64,000 nt of DNA from Bacillota bacterium (GCA_023457255.1 JAEWMB010000022.1:1-64000), one strand, 5' to 3'; shown: positions 1 to 9,647, counted from the first letter of the stretch. Made by a program: numbers and translations. Notes: generated by a model from the letters alone, not told the origin.

Positions 1-57
1 CGTTTCGCGATTGGAACGAATCCTGAAAGGCACTTGGAAAGCATTTTGAATCTGTAA
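1..57 (+). CDS. possible C-terminal tail of a gene cut by the window start
   Basis: Frame 1 is open from the first base to a TAA at 55-57 and reads as an 18-residue tail ending ESILNL. Nothing in so short a tail allows a family assignment, and the frame could be open by chance. Confidence 0.25.
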   Translation, partial: RFAIGTNPERHLESILNL

Positions 58-144
58 TTTGTTATGTTTTCAAAAAATGACACTTCGAGTGCTTGCTAAT
101 GGAACACGTTCATGCGTTTGTCGTGGGTAAAAATCTTGTTTCAC

Positions 145-173
145 TTGCGCCATGTAGGAAAGTACTATATAAT
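145..173 (+). promoter_or_regulatory. sigma-A-type promoter for the methyltransferase gene
   Basis: TTGCGC (145-150) and TATAAT (168-173) are separated by exactly 17 bases. The predicted transcript would carry a leader of about 245 nt before the ATG at 428. I recognised no riboswitch in that leader. Confidence 0.6.
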
Positions 174-427
174 CTATATGTTATAAAAGTTATTCTAAGT
201 CATAAATAGCGGCAAAATAAAAAATAGAGTTCACTTTATTCATGACAGGAAAAGTTTATGAAGAGTGATACTCTTGTTTTTATAATACCATACCTGCAAG
301 CAAAAGTGATGGAACGTTTTCATTTGTACATATGACTAAGATATAAGGATATTGGAAACGCTGAATGCAAGGCTTTCTTAAATTACAGATAACGTTTATA
401 ACAGATACCGAGAGTTGGAGGAAATTT

Positions 428-1306
428 ATGTGGATTGCAGATGGATGGAAGGATTATGAGGTAATCGATGCTTCTGGTGGTGAAAAGTTGGAGCGCTGGG
501 GGAAATATATATTGGTACGTCCCGATCCTCAGGTAATTTGGGATACAAAAAAAGAAGAACGTGGCTGGAAAGATAAAAATGCCCATTATCATAGAAGTAA
601 TAAAGGTGGCGGTGAATGGGAGTTTCTTGACCTGCCTAAACAATGGCAGATTCATTATAAAGAGCTTACTTTTAATTTACAGCCCTTTAGTTTTAAACAT
701 ACCGGATTATTTCCTGAACAGGCGGCAAATTGGGATTGGTTTGGTGAAAAAATTAGAAAGGCAAAGGAAAAAAACCCAGATCGAGAAATAAAGGTATTAA
801 ATCTATTTGCATACACTGGCGGGGCAACTTTAGCGGCAGCAAAAGCAGGTGCCCAGGTTACCCACGTAGATGCTTCCAAGGGTATGGTAACCTGGGCAAA
901 AGAAAATGCTGCATCTTCAGGACTTGAGAATGCGCCTATTCGATATATTGTAGATGACTGCGTCAAATTTGCAGAGCGAGAAATACGGCGGGGAAACCGG
1001 TACGATGCCATCATTATGGATCCTCCGTCTTATGGCAGAGGTCCAAAGGGTGAGATATGGAAGATAGAAGAAAGTATCTATCCATTTGTCAAGCTATGTA
1101 CCAGTGTATTAACCGAAAACCCATTATTTTATTTGATTAATTCCTATACAACAGGACTTCAGCCGGCTGTACTGGCCTATATGCTGGGAACCGAATTACA
1201 AAAAAGATTCGGAGGAACGGTACATGCGCAGGAGGTTGGTCTTCCGGTAACCTCTTCGGGTTTCGTCTTACCATGTGGCGCTTCCGGCCGATGGGAAGGA
1301 GTGTAA
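428..1306 (+). CDS. class I SAM-dependent methyltransferase, RlmI/RlmK-like
   Basis: A 292-residue Rossmann-fold methyltransferase resembling the catalytic part of the 23S rRNA cytosine methyltransferases (COG1092). Motif I is visible as NLFAYTGGAT and the catalytic motif IV as DPPSYGRG, the usual arrangement for base methylation. The N-terminal PUA domain of RlmI is absent, so the substrate is uncertain. An in-frame ATG exists at 365, but the start at 428 is preferred because GGAGG (417-421) lies six bases upstream of it and the family-like sequence begins there. The gene stands alone behind its own promoter. Confidence 0.8.
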   Translation: MWIADGWKDYEVIDASGGEKLERWGKYILVRPDPQVIWDTKKEERGWKDKNAHYHRSNKGGGEWEFLDLPKQWQIHYKELTFNLQPFSFKHTGLFPEQAANWDWFGEKIRKAKEKNPDREIKVLNLFAYTGGATLAAAKAGAQVTHVDASKGMVTWAKENAASSGLENAPIRYIVDDCVKFAEREIRRGNRYDAIIMDPPSYGRGPKGEIWKIEESIYPFVKLCTSVLTENPLFYLINSYTTGLQPAVLAYMLGTELQKRFGGTVHAQEVGLPVTSSGFVLPCGASGRWEGV

Positions 1307-1456
1307 ACTCAAGTATTTTTTCCAGCATAAATAGAAACAGGCAAAGAAAAAATACGTAGTTTAACGTGAATACACAAAATATCAGTAGCAAGTGTAAAAC
1401 AGGAAGTGTTATACTAAAAGACAATCATTCCTGGAATTAGCGGGAATTAGGAAAGG

Positions 1457-1789
1457 ATGGGAGATATGTTTACATTGAATAATGACATCGCAGCAACAAA
1501 TTGTGAGCCGGGAGTAACTAGAAAAGTTCTAAGTTATTCCGATGAATTAATGATGTGTGAGATAACATTTGAAAAAGGCGCAAAAGGAAATTTTCATTCC
1601 CATAAACATCTTCAAATCACATACATTGCAAAAGGTAGTTTTGAATTTACGATTGCCGGTGAAACAAAAATAGTAAAACAAGGAGACAGTGTCTATATGC
1701 CAAGTGATGCTGTCCATGGTGTAACAGCCTTAGAAGATGGTATTTTAGTGGATGTATTTAATCCGATGCGAGAAGATTTTTTAAAATAA
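1457..1789 (+). CDS. cupin-domain protein
   Basis: A 110-residue single-domain cupin. The first cupin motif is visible as HSHKH followed by QITYIAKGSFEF. The second lies around GDSVYMPSDAVHGV, giving the metal-binding histidines of a small beta barrel. Such stand-alone cupins are sugar- or metabolite-binding proteins or small isomerases and oxygenases, and nothing here tells which. The ATG at 1457 follows AGGAAAGG. The gene ends just before a long hairpin terminator, so it is probably monocistronic. Confidence 0.75.
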   Translation: MGDMFTLNNDIAATNCEPGVTRKVLSYSDELMMCEITFEKGAKGNFHSHKHLQITYIAKGSFEFTIAGETKIVKQGDSVYMPSDAVHGVTALEDGILVDVFNPMREDFLK

Positions 1790-1844
1790 TTTAATTCTTT
1801 GATGCTTTCTGAAAAGTATTTTATAAGCAATGTTCTAAAAGTAA

Positions 1845-1904
1845 GGCAAATAAAATAGCCCTAAAAATGTTAGTTTCATTTTGGGATATTTTATTTGCCT
1901 TTTC
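1845..1904 (+). terminator. rho-independent terminator after the cupin gene
   Basis: A 13-bp perfect outer stem (1845-1857 with 1887-1899) encloses an inner CCC/GGG and AAAATG/CATTTT stem, followed by a T-rich run. Confidence 0.8.
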
Positions 1905-2053
1905 TATTCACTGAAAAGGAAGGGATCCCTGTGAATTTGCACTATAGATTCCAGTGAATAATAAATATAATGCTATATTTGCATTGATAAATGCTAAAAT
2001 ATACACGAAAATACGAAAATACTACTAAACAAAACCGGAATATAAGACCAATA

Positions 2054-2082
2054 TTGCATAAATTTCACTAAAATGATATAAT
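2054..2082 (+). promoter_or_regulatory. sigma-A-type promoter for the first chemotaxis receptor
   Basis: TTGCAT (2054-2059), 17-base spacer, TATAAT (2077-2082). The start codon lies about 70 bases downstream. Confidence 0.65.
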
Positions 2083-2158
2083 TCTACTAAATACGATATA
2101 TATAAATTAGGCCATTGCTGCGGGTTGTCTGGAATGATATCGATAGGGGGTCAATAGA

Positions 2159-4324
2159 ATGCGTAAAAGAGAAGAAAGAGTAGGAAAGAAATTGGTTCCT
2201 AAAAAAGAAAAAGCAAAAGAAAGGGATAGGAAAAAAAGACAAGGCAAGAAAGGGAAAATGTCTGTGCCTAAGGGCATTAGAGAGATTAAGACTACTGGAT
2301 TTTTTGCGTTTTTCCGAAGAATTAGAACACAGTTAGTAGTTGGATTTATGATACCGATTATATTTTTAATTGTAATAGGTATTGTTTCTTATACCAAATC
2401 TGCAAACAGTTTGACCAATAGTTTTGAAACCTCCGCATTGCAAACAATCCAAATGACGGCAAAGTATTTGGAAATGGCAATGACTTCGGTGGAGACACAG
2501 GCTTTTGTACTTTCACAGGATTCTGATGTATCTGATTATATTTTTGGTACCTATACGGATGACCCGATCAAAGTATTAGAGATGACAAATAGTATTAGTC
2601 CAAAATTAGGGGCAGCCAAACAAGGGAATGGATTTATTCAAAATGTACATATTGTTCCAAGAGAGGTCAGTAAAGTACTCTCGACTAAAATTCGAGGTGT
2701 GAACGGTTTTTCAGAAGAGCTTGAAACGTCGGATGCGGCAAACATAACAAAATATAAAACCTATTCTGCCGGCTGGGTGGGAAGTCATGAAACATTAGAT
2801 ACAAAGTTATCATTTGATGATACTTCCTATGCCTGTTCCTATTTTAGAATGATGAGTTCAAAAAGGGGCTATGTTATACTCGATTTAAGTATGGAAAAAG
2901 TTACGGAAACAATTGCCGGACTGGAATTAGCGGAAGGCAGCAGAGTTTCATTTATATTAAACGACGGAAGAGAAATCACATCAAAGGAAGAAGAGATGCT
3001 GATTTCCGAGCAAAATTATTATAAAGAAGGTTTCGGGAAAGAGGACGGACTGTATAGTGACTATGTATCATATCAGGGGGAAGATTATCTATATCTTATG
3101 TCCCGGAGCACTAACAATAGTTTTTCGGTTTGTGCTTTAGTGCCAAGGGCTTCTGTAATGAGTGGCGCTAACAGTATTAGAAACATAACGGCACCTATGG
3201 TGGCGGCAGCAGCGATACTTGCATTTTTAGTAGGTGGTTATATCTCGGTAGTGATGGGAGCCAATATTAAAAGGATTGTGAATAAACTTCAACTGGCTTC
3301 TAAAGGAGATTTATCAATTGATATGAAGATCCGTTCATCCAATGAGTTTGGTATTTTAGCCAGAAGTGCGGAAGAGATGTTATCAAACACAAGAAACCTA
3401 ATCACGAAGGTTGTAGATATTACAGGAAAGGTTTCGGATTCGACAGACCAAGTAAAGAAAACCTCCCATGAAATGTCGGAATCGAGCGAGCATATTTCAA
3501 ATGCAGTATCGGAAATAGATACCGGTATGGCGCAGCAAGCAGAGGAAGCACAGTTATGTTACAATCAAATGGATGAGCTTTCTCATAAGATGGAAGTGGT
3601 TAATAAAAATGTTGGTGAAATTGAAACCTTGGCGGATCGAACGAAAGGGATGATTGGCGCAGGGATGACTTCTATGCATCAATTATCAAATCAGTCGGAA
3701 ACTACAAATCAGAAGACGAAGCGAGTAATGGAAGAGGTAAAAGGGTTACAGCAGCAATCTCTGTCGATAGAACAGTTTATTGGTATTATAAATGAAATAG
3801 CCAGTCAAACAAATCTACTATCCCTAAATGCGTCGATAGAAGCAGCCAGAGCAGGAGATGCTGGAAGAGGGTTTGCAGTTGTTGCAGAGGAAATTAGAAA
3901 ACTTGCCGAGGGTTCGGTGAGTGCAGCTAACGAGATCCAAAAAGTTGTGGTAGAAATCAAGAAAAAAACGGAAAGTACCGTTATGACGGCAAAAGAAGCA
4001 GAAATCGAAGTTGCAGAGCAAGTAAAGACGGTAAACAATACGATGGAGGCATTTTATAAGATGAATGCTTGTGTAGAACAATTATTAACCAATTTAAATA
4101 CCGTGGTTGTCAACGTAGATAATATGGATGTGGATCGTTTGAAAACCTTAGAGGCTATAGAGGGGATCTCTGCGGTATATGAAGAAACAGCCGCTTCTAC
4201 CTCCCTTGTGAATGATACGGTAAAACAGCAGCTACGTATGTCAAAGGGGCTTTTTGATTCGACTGGTGAACTTTCTAGGCAGACAGAGGAATTAAAAGGG
4301 GCAATTAACCTATTTAAACTTTAA
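2159..4324 (+). CDS. methyl-accepting chemotaxis protein
   Basis: A 721-residue transmembrane chemoreceptor. About 55 lysine/arginine-rich cytoplasmic residues come first, then a membrane segment near 59-79, an extracellular sensor region near 80-344, a second membrane segment near 345-367, a HAMP linker, and a long cytoplasmic helical signalling domain. The conserved hairpin tip that contacts CheA and CheW (INEIASQTNLLSLNASIEAA) lies near residue 543. No C-terminal CheR/CheB-docking pentapeptide is present. AGGGGG precedes the ATG by eight bases. The N-terminal extension is unusual, since receptors normally begin a few residues before the first membrane helix. The ligand cannot be read from the sequence. 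The next gene is a paralogue. Confidence 0.93.
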   Translation: MRKREERVGKKLVPKKEKAKERDRKKRQGKKGKMSVPKGIREIKTTGFFAFFRRIRTQLVVGFMIPIIFLIVIGIVSYTKSANSLTNSFETSALQTIQMTAKYLEMAMTSVETQAFVLSQDSDVSDYIFGTYTDDPIKVLEMTNSISPKLGAAKQGNGFIQNVHIVPREVSKVLSTKIRGVNGFSEELETSDAANITKYKTYSAGWVGSHETLDTKLSFDDTSYACSYFRMMSSKRGYVILDLSMEKVTETIAGLELAEGSRVSFILNDGREITSKEEEMLISEQNYYKEGFGKEDGLYSDYVSYQGEDYLYLMSRSTNNSFSVCALVPRASVMSGANSIRNITAPMVAAAAILAFLVGGYISVVMGANIKRIVNKLQLASKGDLSIDMKIRSSNEFGILARSAEEMLSNTRNLITKVVDITGKVSDSTDQVKKTSHEMSESSEHISNAVSEIDTGMAQQAEEAQLCYNQMDELSHKMEVVNKNVGEIETLADRTKGMIGAGMTSMHQLSNQSETTNQKTKRVMEEVKGLQQQSLSIEQFIGIINEIASQTNLLSLNASIEAARAGDAGRGFAVVAEEIRKLAEGSVSAANEIQKVVVEIKKKTESTVMTAKEAEIEVAEQVKTVNNTMEAFYKMNACVEQLLTNLNTVVVNVDNMDVDRLKTLEAIEGISAVYEETAASTSLVNDTVKQQLRMSKGLFDSTGELSRQTEELKGAINLFKL

Positions 4325-4366
4325 AGTAAACTCAATTACCGGGAATCTTAATTGAATAGATATCTT

Positions 4367-4411
4367 AAAGCTTTCTATAAGAATGAATAGTTTTTATGGA
4401 AAGCTTTTTTT
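4367..4411 (+). terminator. terminator after the first chemotaxis receptor
   Basis: AAAGCTTTC and GAAAGCTTT pair around a loop of about 20 bases and are followed by a T run. Confidence 0.75.
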
Positions 4412-4725
4412 GTGTTGGGTATTGTGGTTTTAAAATGTTGAATTGTGAATGTTCATGGATATCTTATAAGGAAGTGTTGGATTTTGAAAATTTTTTTATA
4501 CAAAATAGTCATAAAAGGATTAACTTGTTGGGAATTTTTATTTTCACGTTAGAATAGTGAATGGCAAAAAAACAGTATATAATCTACTATTTTACGGCTT
4601 ATTTGACCTATGTATAGAAAACATGTACGCAAATCGTGAAGTTTTGAGATATAAGACATTATGATTATTGTATATAATGGTAGTATGTGGTATAATTATA
4701 AAACATTTGAAATTATATTGTCGAA

Positions 4726-4752
4726 TAAAGGAAAACTATTCGCTTCGATAAT
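4726..4752 (+). promoter_or_regulatory. sigma-28 (SigD/FliA) motility promoter candidate
   Basis: TAAA at 4726-4729 and TCGATAAT at 4745-4752 with a 15-base spacer match the flagellar sigma consensus TAAA-N15-CCGATAAT. The rest of the 553-base gap between the two receptors holds only the terminator and an unexplained leader of about 115 bases with the palindrome AGCGCTATAGCGCT. Confidence 0.6.
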
Positions 4753-4877
4753 ATAAGTTTATCGGAAGTTGTTATGTTACTTCTAGATAAAAGCGCTATA
4801 GCGCTATAAATCTAACTCTGGCAAGCTCTAAAGGCTTCTTGGAGTAGAGACAAAAGCAACGGGGGTGCGAATAACAG

Positions 4878-7172
4878 ATGGAAACAAAGAACAAAAAGTT
4901 ATTTGGTAATCTCAGAAAAACAAAAAAGGGAAATGTTGAGTTTGATGAGGCTATGATGGAACAAATGAAACAAGAAACAAAGAAAAAACAGAAATTGAAA
5001 GAAAAGCTGAAACGTAGCAAAGATGAGGGGAATCAAAAAGAAGGCACTCAAAAGAATCAAAAACTTAAGAAAAGAGATTTAAAGAAGTTAATCAAAGAAG
5101 GTATGGATAACGATGCTGATATCGTTCCTTCCAAGGTCCGGGATGGTAAGTTCTTTAAACTCATCGCTAGTATCAGAACTCAAATGATTATTGGCTTTAC
5201 CGTACCGATTCTATTTGTCATATTAGTTGGTGTAATATCTTATATTAAGGCTTCCAATGGATTAATTACCAGTTTTGAGGAGGCTGCGACGAACACGATT
5301 GATATGGCGGTAAATTATATTGATGTTGGTATGGGAACGTTGGAAGCGGAAGCTTTTGTGCAATCTCAGAATGAAAATATATCGGATTATATTTTCTCTG
5401 CGAAAAATGATGAACAAATTAAGATATATGAGTTGACACAAGCCATTTATTCTCAATTGACGGCAGCACAAGTAGCAAATGACTTTATTCAGGATATCCA
5501 TATCATACCGAAAGGTCATGCGAAAGTATTATCTACAAAGGCCAGGGGGGTACTAGGGTTTCATGATGCCATGGCGGAAACAGATGCCGCTGGCATGGCT
5601 GAGAGTAAAGCACAGACCGCTTGGGTAGGCAGTCATATTACGGTGGATGAACAATTAAAGACAAACTTTAACAATTACGCTTGTTCTTTTATCAGGCAGT
5701 TTAAATCAAAAAATGGATATATTGTAATTGATTTGAGCAAGAAAAAAATCGTCCAGCTCTTACAGGAAATCAACTTAGCGGAAGGCAGCTATCTCTCTTT
5801 TGTTATGAATGATGGAAGAGAAATATCTACGATTACGGATGCCGTTACATTTAGTACAACCAATTATTATATGGAAGGTATAGCTCAAAAGGAAACAAAT
5901 TATAATACGTATGTAAAGGTTGGTAAAGAGGATTATCTCTTCATGATGGCAAAGAGCAGTACAAAAGGATTTTCTATTTGTGCGCTTGTACCGAAAGCAT
6001 CTGTAATGAAAAGTGCTGCCGATATTAAAGGGGTTACCGTAGGTGTTGTTGTTATTGCTATCGTAGTTGCTATATTCGTAGGTGGATTGATTTCTGTGAT
6101 CATTGGAAAGAGTATCCGCCGTATTTCGAAAAAATTAATTAAGGTGTCGGAAGGTGATTTGACCATTGATATGGATATTCACACAAGCAATGAGTTTGGT
6201 ATGCTTGCCGGTAATGTAAAAGAAATGGTAAATAACACAAGAGACCTGATCCATAAAGTAGTTGAAGTAACTAATTTAGTTACGGAGGCGACAGAAAAAC
6301 TATCTTCCACTTCAAAGGATATGACTGATTCTAGCGAGCATATTACCACAGCAATTAATGAGATAGATATCGGAATCACACAACAGGCAGAAGAAGCTCA
6401 GTTATGCTGCAATCAGATGGATGAGTTATCCAATAAGATGGGTATTGTAAATAGTAATGTGAATGAGATTCAAACTCTTGCTGATCAGACACAGGTGATG
6501 ATTCGGAATGGTATTGATACAATGACTTTACTAACAACGCAATCTCAGACAACGAATGAAATTACACAACAGGTTATGGCTGACATCAAGGCTCTTCAGA
6601 AACAGTCTGCGTCCATCGAGCAATTTATTGACATCATTAATGATATTGCAAGCCAAACAAATCTCTTGTCGTTGAATGCTTCGATTGAAGCTGCGAGAGC
6701 CGGAGATGCCGGAAGAGGATTTGCAGTGGTTGCCGAAGAGATTCGTAAGTTGGCAGAAGGTTCGGTAAATGCCGCGCAGGAGATTCAAAAGGTTGTAGTT
6801 GATATTAAGACGAAGACGGAAACAACAGTACAGACCGCGCAAAAAGCTGAAACAGAAGTTACTTCTCAGGTGAAGTCAGTTGAGACAACCAGGGAAGCAT
6901 TTCGCAGTATGAGTGAGTGCGTTGACCGCCTGTTAACGAATCTTAAAGAAGTTGTAGTTAATGTTGAAAATATGAATGAAGATAGACAGAAAACTTTGAA
7001 TTCAATCGAAAGTATTTCGGCTGTTTATGAGGAAACAGCAGCTTCTTCTTCCATTGTAAATAACACTGCACAGATGCAGTTAGAGTTATCTAAAGCACTT
7101 ATGGAAGGTACAAAGGAATTAGAGCAGCGTACCGAAGAACTAAAAGGTGCGATGCGTAAGTTTACGATATAA
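4878..7172 (+). CDS. methyl-accepting chemotaxis protein, paralogue of the upstream receptor
   Basis: A 764-residue chemoreceptor that aligns with its neighbour over the sensor, HAMP and signalling regions, so the two arose by tandem duplication. The cytoplasmic N-terminal extension is even longer here: about 100 residues, rich in lysine and glutamate and probably helical. Membrane segments lie near 101-122 and 386-410. The signalling tip (INDIASQTNLLSLNASIEAA) is near residue 587. The sensor regions have diverged, which suggests different ligands. A predicted sigma-28 promoter ties this copy to motility gene control. No C-terminal pentapeptide tether is seen. Confidence 0.93.
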   Translation: METKNKKLFGNLRKTKKGNVEFDEAMMEQMKQETKKKQKLKEKLKRSKDEGNQKEGTQKNQKLKKRDLKKLIKEGMDNDADIVPSKVRDGKFFKLIASIRTQMIIGFTVPILFVILVGVISYIKASNGLITSFEEAATNTIDMAVNYIDVGMGTLEAEAFVQSQNENISDYIFSAKNDEQIKIYELTQAIYSQLTAAQVANDFIQDIHIIPKGHAKVLSTKARGVLGFHDAMAETDAAGMAESKAQTAWVGSHITVDEQLKTNFNNYACSFIRQFKSKNGYIVIDLSKKKIVQLLQEINLAEGSYLSFVMNDGREISTITDAVTFSTTNYYMEGIAQKETNYNTYVKVGKEDYLFMMAKSSTKGFSICALVPKASVMKSAADIKGVTVGVVVIAIVVAIFVGGLISVIIGKSIRRISKKLIKVSEGDLTIDMDIHTSNEFGMLAGNVKEMVNNTRDLIHKVVEVTNLVTEATEKLSSTSKDMTDSSEHITTAINEIDIGITQQAEEAQLCCNQMDELSNKMGIVNSNVNEIQTLADQTQVMIRNGIDTMTLLTTQSQTTNEITQQVMADIKALQKQSASIEQFIDIINDIASQTNLLSLNASIEAARAGDAGRGFAVVAEEIRKLAEGSVNAAQEIQKVVVDIKTKTETTVQTAQKAETEVTSQVKSVETTREAFRSMSECVDRLLTNLKEVVVNVENMNEDRQKTLNSIESISAVYEETAASSSIVNNTAQMQLELSKALMEGTKELEQRTEELKGAMRKFTI

Positions 7173-7201
7173 GAACGGGGGCTGGTTACAGGCGCTTTAG
7201 T

Positions 7202-7246
7202 AGAGGATGATTCCTGATTTTGTAGGAATCATCCTCTTTTATTTTA
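7202..7246 (+). terminator. strong terminator after the second chemotaxis receptor
   Basis: A 14-bp perfect stem (7202-7215 with 7224-7237) around an 8-base loop, then TTTTATTTT. Confidence 0.9.
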
Positions 7247-7522
7247 TACATGATATAAAGGAGCTGGTTAAACGTATTTTTTCTTGTTTGCAAGAGGTGG
7301 TAATAAACCGATGGCTGCTATAATAGGAGTTATTTTATTGCTGGTGGTGAAGGAAAAGAAAATAGTTGAGCATCATTGCTATGGTTTATTTTGAGAGATG
7401 ATTTTTGTCTTTGCAAAGTAAGAAATAAGAGGTTTCTTCTTATCTTATATATAGGAAAGAAGTCATAATTTAAAAATTAAAAAGTATATAGATATGTAGA
7501 AAAAAGAAAATAAAAAAAATAC

Positions 7523-7551
7523 TTGCAAATATTTTTGTTCTATTATATAAT
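7523..7551 (+). promoter_or_regulatory. main promoter of the S10 ribosomal protein operon
   Basis: TTGCAA (7523-7528), 17-base spacer, perfect TATAAT (7546-7551). It is followed by a leader of about 300 nt before rpsJ. The 270 bases between the preceding terminator and this promoter show nothing recognisable. Confidence 0.85.
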
Positions 7552-7557
7552 AACTAC

Positions 7558-7856
7558 TGTTGTGACGTTGATAGCGTAGAAGCGAGAGGTTGTTGTATCA
7601 AATGATACAGGTTTTCCGTGGAGCGAATGTCATGTTATGAAACTGGCGACAAGTCACTGTACAAGAATATAATTCTGCTACGGGCAGATAAACCGTGTTG
7701 AAACGAAGGCTTTTCGGGATGAAGCGAGTTTTATTGATACCTAGGACGGGTTGTGTCTTAGGTCATATATTTCCGACAAGTATGAAACACACGGGTGAGT
7801 GTACAGTCACCACTTGTCGTACTGAAATGAAGTGCGAAAAGGAGGCGGCTTTTTTT
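7558..7856 (+). promoter_or_regulatory. structured leader of the S10 operon with alternative pairings
   Basis: Visible stems include TGTATC/GATACA (7594-7609) and CCTAGGAC/GTCTTAGG (7740-7762). The segment ACTTGTCG (7812-7819) can pair locally with CGACAAGT (7774-7781), extended by GGTGA/TCACC. It can also pair at long range with a second CGACAAGT copy (7647-7654), extended by ACTGTAC/GTACAGT. Two mutually exclusive folds suggest autogenous control by a ribosomal protein, but I recognise no Rfam family here. Confidence 0.5.
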
Positions 7857-8174
7857 ATGGCAAGTCAAGTTATGAGAATTACTCTCAAGGCGTATGATCA
7901 TCATTTAATCGATGCATCTGCAGGAAAAATTATCGAGACTGTTAAGAAGACAGGATCAAAGGTGAGTGGACCAGTTCCATTGCCTACTAAGAAGGAAGTT
8001 GTTACGATTCTTAGAGCGGTACACAAGTACAAGGATTCCAGAGAACAGTTTGAGCAGAGAACACATAAGAGATTAATCGATATCATTGCTCCTACACAGA
8101 AGACTGTTGATGCATTATCCAGATTAGAGATGCCAGCAGGTGTGTACATTGACATTAAGATGAAGGCAAAATAA
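7857..8174 (+). CDS. rpsJ: 30S ribosomal protein S10
   Basis: 105 residues, full length, with the typical clostridial opening MASQVMRITLKAYDH and the ending VYIDIKMKAK. S10 (NusE) sits in the head of the small subunit and also takes part in antitermination. AAGGAGG at 7839-7845 precedes the ATG. The reading frame stays open upstream to 7695, but that part is leader RNA. First gene of the operon. Confidence 0.97.
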   Translation: MASQVMRITLKAYDHHLIDASAGKIIETVKKTGSKVSGPVPLPTKKEVVTILRAVHKYKDSREQFEQRTHKRLIDIIAPTQKTVDALSRLEMPAGVYIDIKMKAK

Positions 8175-8281
8175 TGTTTTGCTACTTAATTTAAGAAGTG
8201 ATGAAAGCGAAATAACACATTTGCTTATCGGAATCTTAATGCAAACAAAATTTTAGGTAATAATCCTTAGGGTTTATATAT

Positions 8282-8345
8282 TAGGAAACTTCCGGTATAA
8301 GACCATCTAGGATGATTATGCAAGCAGCATAATCCGCTGTAGATT
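8282..8345 (+). other. hairpin in the rpsJ-rplC spacer
   Basis: GATTATGC and GCATAATC form an 8-bp stem shortly before the rplC ribosome binding site. It has no T run, so it may be a processing or regulatory hairpin. Confidence 0.35.
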
Positions 8346-8363
8346 AACAGGAGGTAAAAAGTT

Positions 8364-8999
8364 ATGAAGAAAGCAATATTAGCTACGAAGATTGGTATGA
8401 CTCAAATCTTCAATGAAAATGGAGTTTTAACTCCAGTAACAGTATTGCAGGCTGGTCCATGTGCAGTTACTCAGGTTAAAACTGTAGAGAACGACGGATA
8501 CGCAGCAGTACAGGTTGGCTTTGGTGACATCAGAGAAACACTTGTTAACAAGCCACGAAAAGGACACTTTGCAAAAGCAGGTGTTGCAAATAAGAGATTT
8601 CTTAAAGAGTTTAAATTCGAAAATGCTGCAGACTACGCTGTAGGTCAAGAGATTAAGGTAGACGTTTTTGCTGCCGGTGATAAGATTGATGCTACTGGAA
8701 CTTCCAAAGGTAAGGGATTCCAAGGTGCAATTAAGCGTCACGGATTATCCAGAGGACCTATGGCTCATGGTTCCAAGTACCACAGACATGCTGGTTCTAA
8801 CGGTGCGGCTACGACACCTGGCCGTGTATTCAAAGGAAAGCACATGCCTGGTCAGATGGGTAACGTAAGGGTTACTGTACAGAATCTTGAAGTAGTTAGA
8901 ATTGATGTTGACAATAACCTTATCTTAGTTAAGGGTGCTGTTCCAGGACCAAAGAAAGCTATGATAATGTTAAAGGAAACTGTAAAGCGCAGTAAGTAG
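8364..8999 (+). CDS. rplC: 50S ribosomal protein L3
   Basis: 211 residues, normal length. The opening MKKAILATKIGMTQIF and the central basic loop (KGFQGAIKRHG, then MPGQMGN) are the family signature. L3 nucleates large-subunit assembly near the 3' end of 23S rRNA. AGGAGG lies just upstream. A 189-base spacer separates it from rpsJ. Confidence 0.97.
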   Translation: MKKAILATKIGMTQIFNENGVLTPVTVLQAGPCAVTQVKTVENDGYAAVQVGFGDIRETLVNKPRKGHFAKAGVANKRFLKEFKFENAADYAVGQEIKVDVFAAGDKIDATGTSKGKGFQGAIKRHGLSRGPMAHGSKYHRHAGSNGAATTPGRVFKGKHMPGQMGNVRVTVQNLEVVRIDVDNNLILVKGAVPGPKKAMIMLKETVKRSK

Positions 9000-9026
9000 A
9001 AGCTTTAAGAAAGGAGGAACACTAGA

Positions 9027-9647
9027 ATGGCAAATGTAAAGGTTTATAATATAGAAGGCAAAGAAGTTGGTTCAATAGAACTTAACGATGCTATCTTTGG
9101 AGTAGAAGTAAATGAGCATTTAATGCACATGGCTGTAGTTAGCCAGCTTGCTAACAAGCGTCAAGGCACACAAAGCGCAAAGACTCGCGCAGAAGTGAGC
9201 GGCGGCGGAAGAAAGCCTTGGAGACAGAAAGGAACCGGCCATGCAAGACAGGGTTCAACAAGATCTCCACAGTGGAAAGGCGGCGGCGTTGTATTTGCTC
9301 CAAAGCCAAGAGACTACTCTTTTAAGATGAACAGAAAAGAAAAAGCTCTCGCTATCAAATCTGCATTAACATCCAGAGTTGAAGCTCAGAAGTTAATCGT
9401 ATTAGATTCCATGAACATGGATGAGATTAAGACAAAGAAGTTCAAGGCTGTCCTTGATAACTTAAAAGTTAACAAAGCATTAGTAGTTCTTGATAAGAAG
9501 GATGAGAACGTAATCCTTTCTGCAAGAAACATTCCAACGGTAAGAACAGCAACATCAAACGCTATCAATGTATATGACATTGTAAAGTATGATACCTTAG
9601 TAATTACCAAGGATGCAGTGGCACAGATTGAGGAGGTGTACGCATAA
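9027..9647 (+). CDS. rplD: 50S ribosomal protein L4
   Basis: 206 residues. The conserved extended loop reaching the exit tunnel is visible (RPWRQKGTGHARQGS-like segment). In several bacteria L4 also autoregulates the S10 operon, which is relevant to the structured leader upstream of rpsJ. The stop codon overlaps the start of rplW by one base, indicating translational coupling. Confidence 0.97.
   Translation: MANVKVYNIEGKEVGSIELNDAIFGVEVNEHLMHMAVVSQLANKRQGTQSAKTRAEVSGGGRKPWRQKGTGHARQGSTRSPQWKGGGVVFAPKPRDYSFKMNRKEKALAIKSALTSRVEAQKLIVLDSMNMDEIKTKKFKAVLDNLKVNKALVVLDKKDENVILSARNIPTVRTATSNAINVYDIVKYDTLVITKDAVAQIEEVYA

Noticed and set aside
4781..4877. Possible cyclic-di-GMP riboswitch before the second chemotaxis receptor
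   Set aside because: The conserved core sequences of the GEMM motifs are not present. The palindrome AGCGCTATAGCGCT is the only clear structure.
7695..7856. In-frame upstream extension of rpsJ
   Set aside because: It lies in the leader RNA, S10 homologues start at 7857, and the only good ribosome binding site is at 7839-7845.
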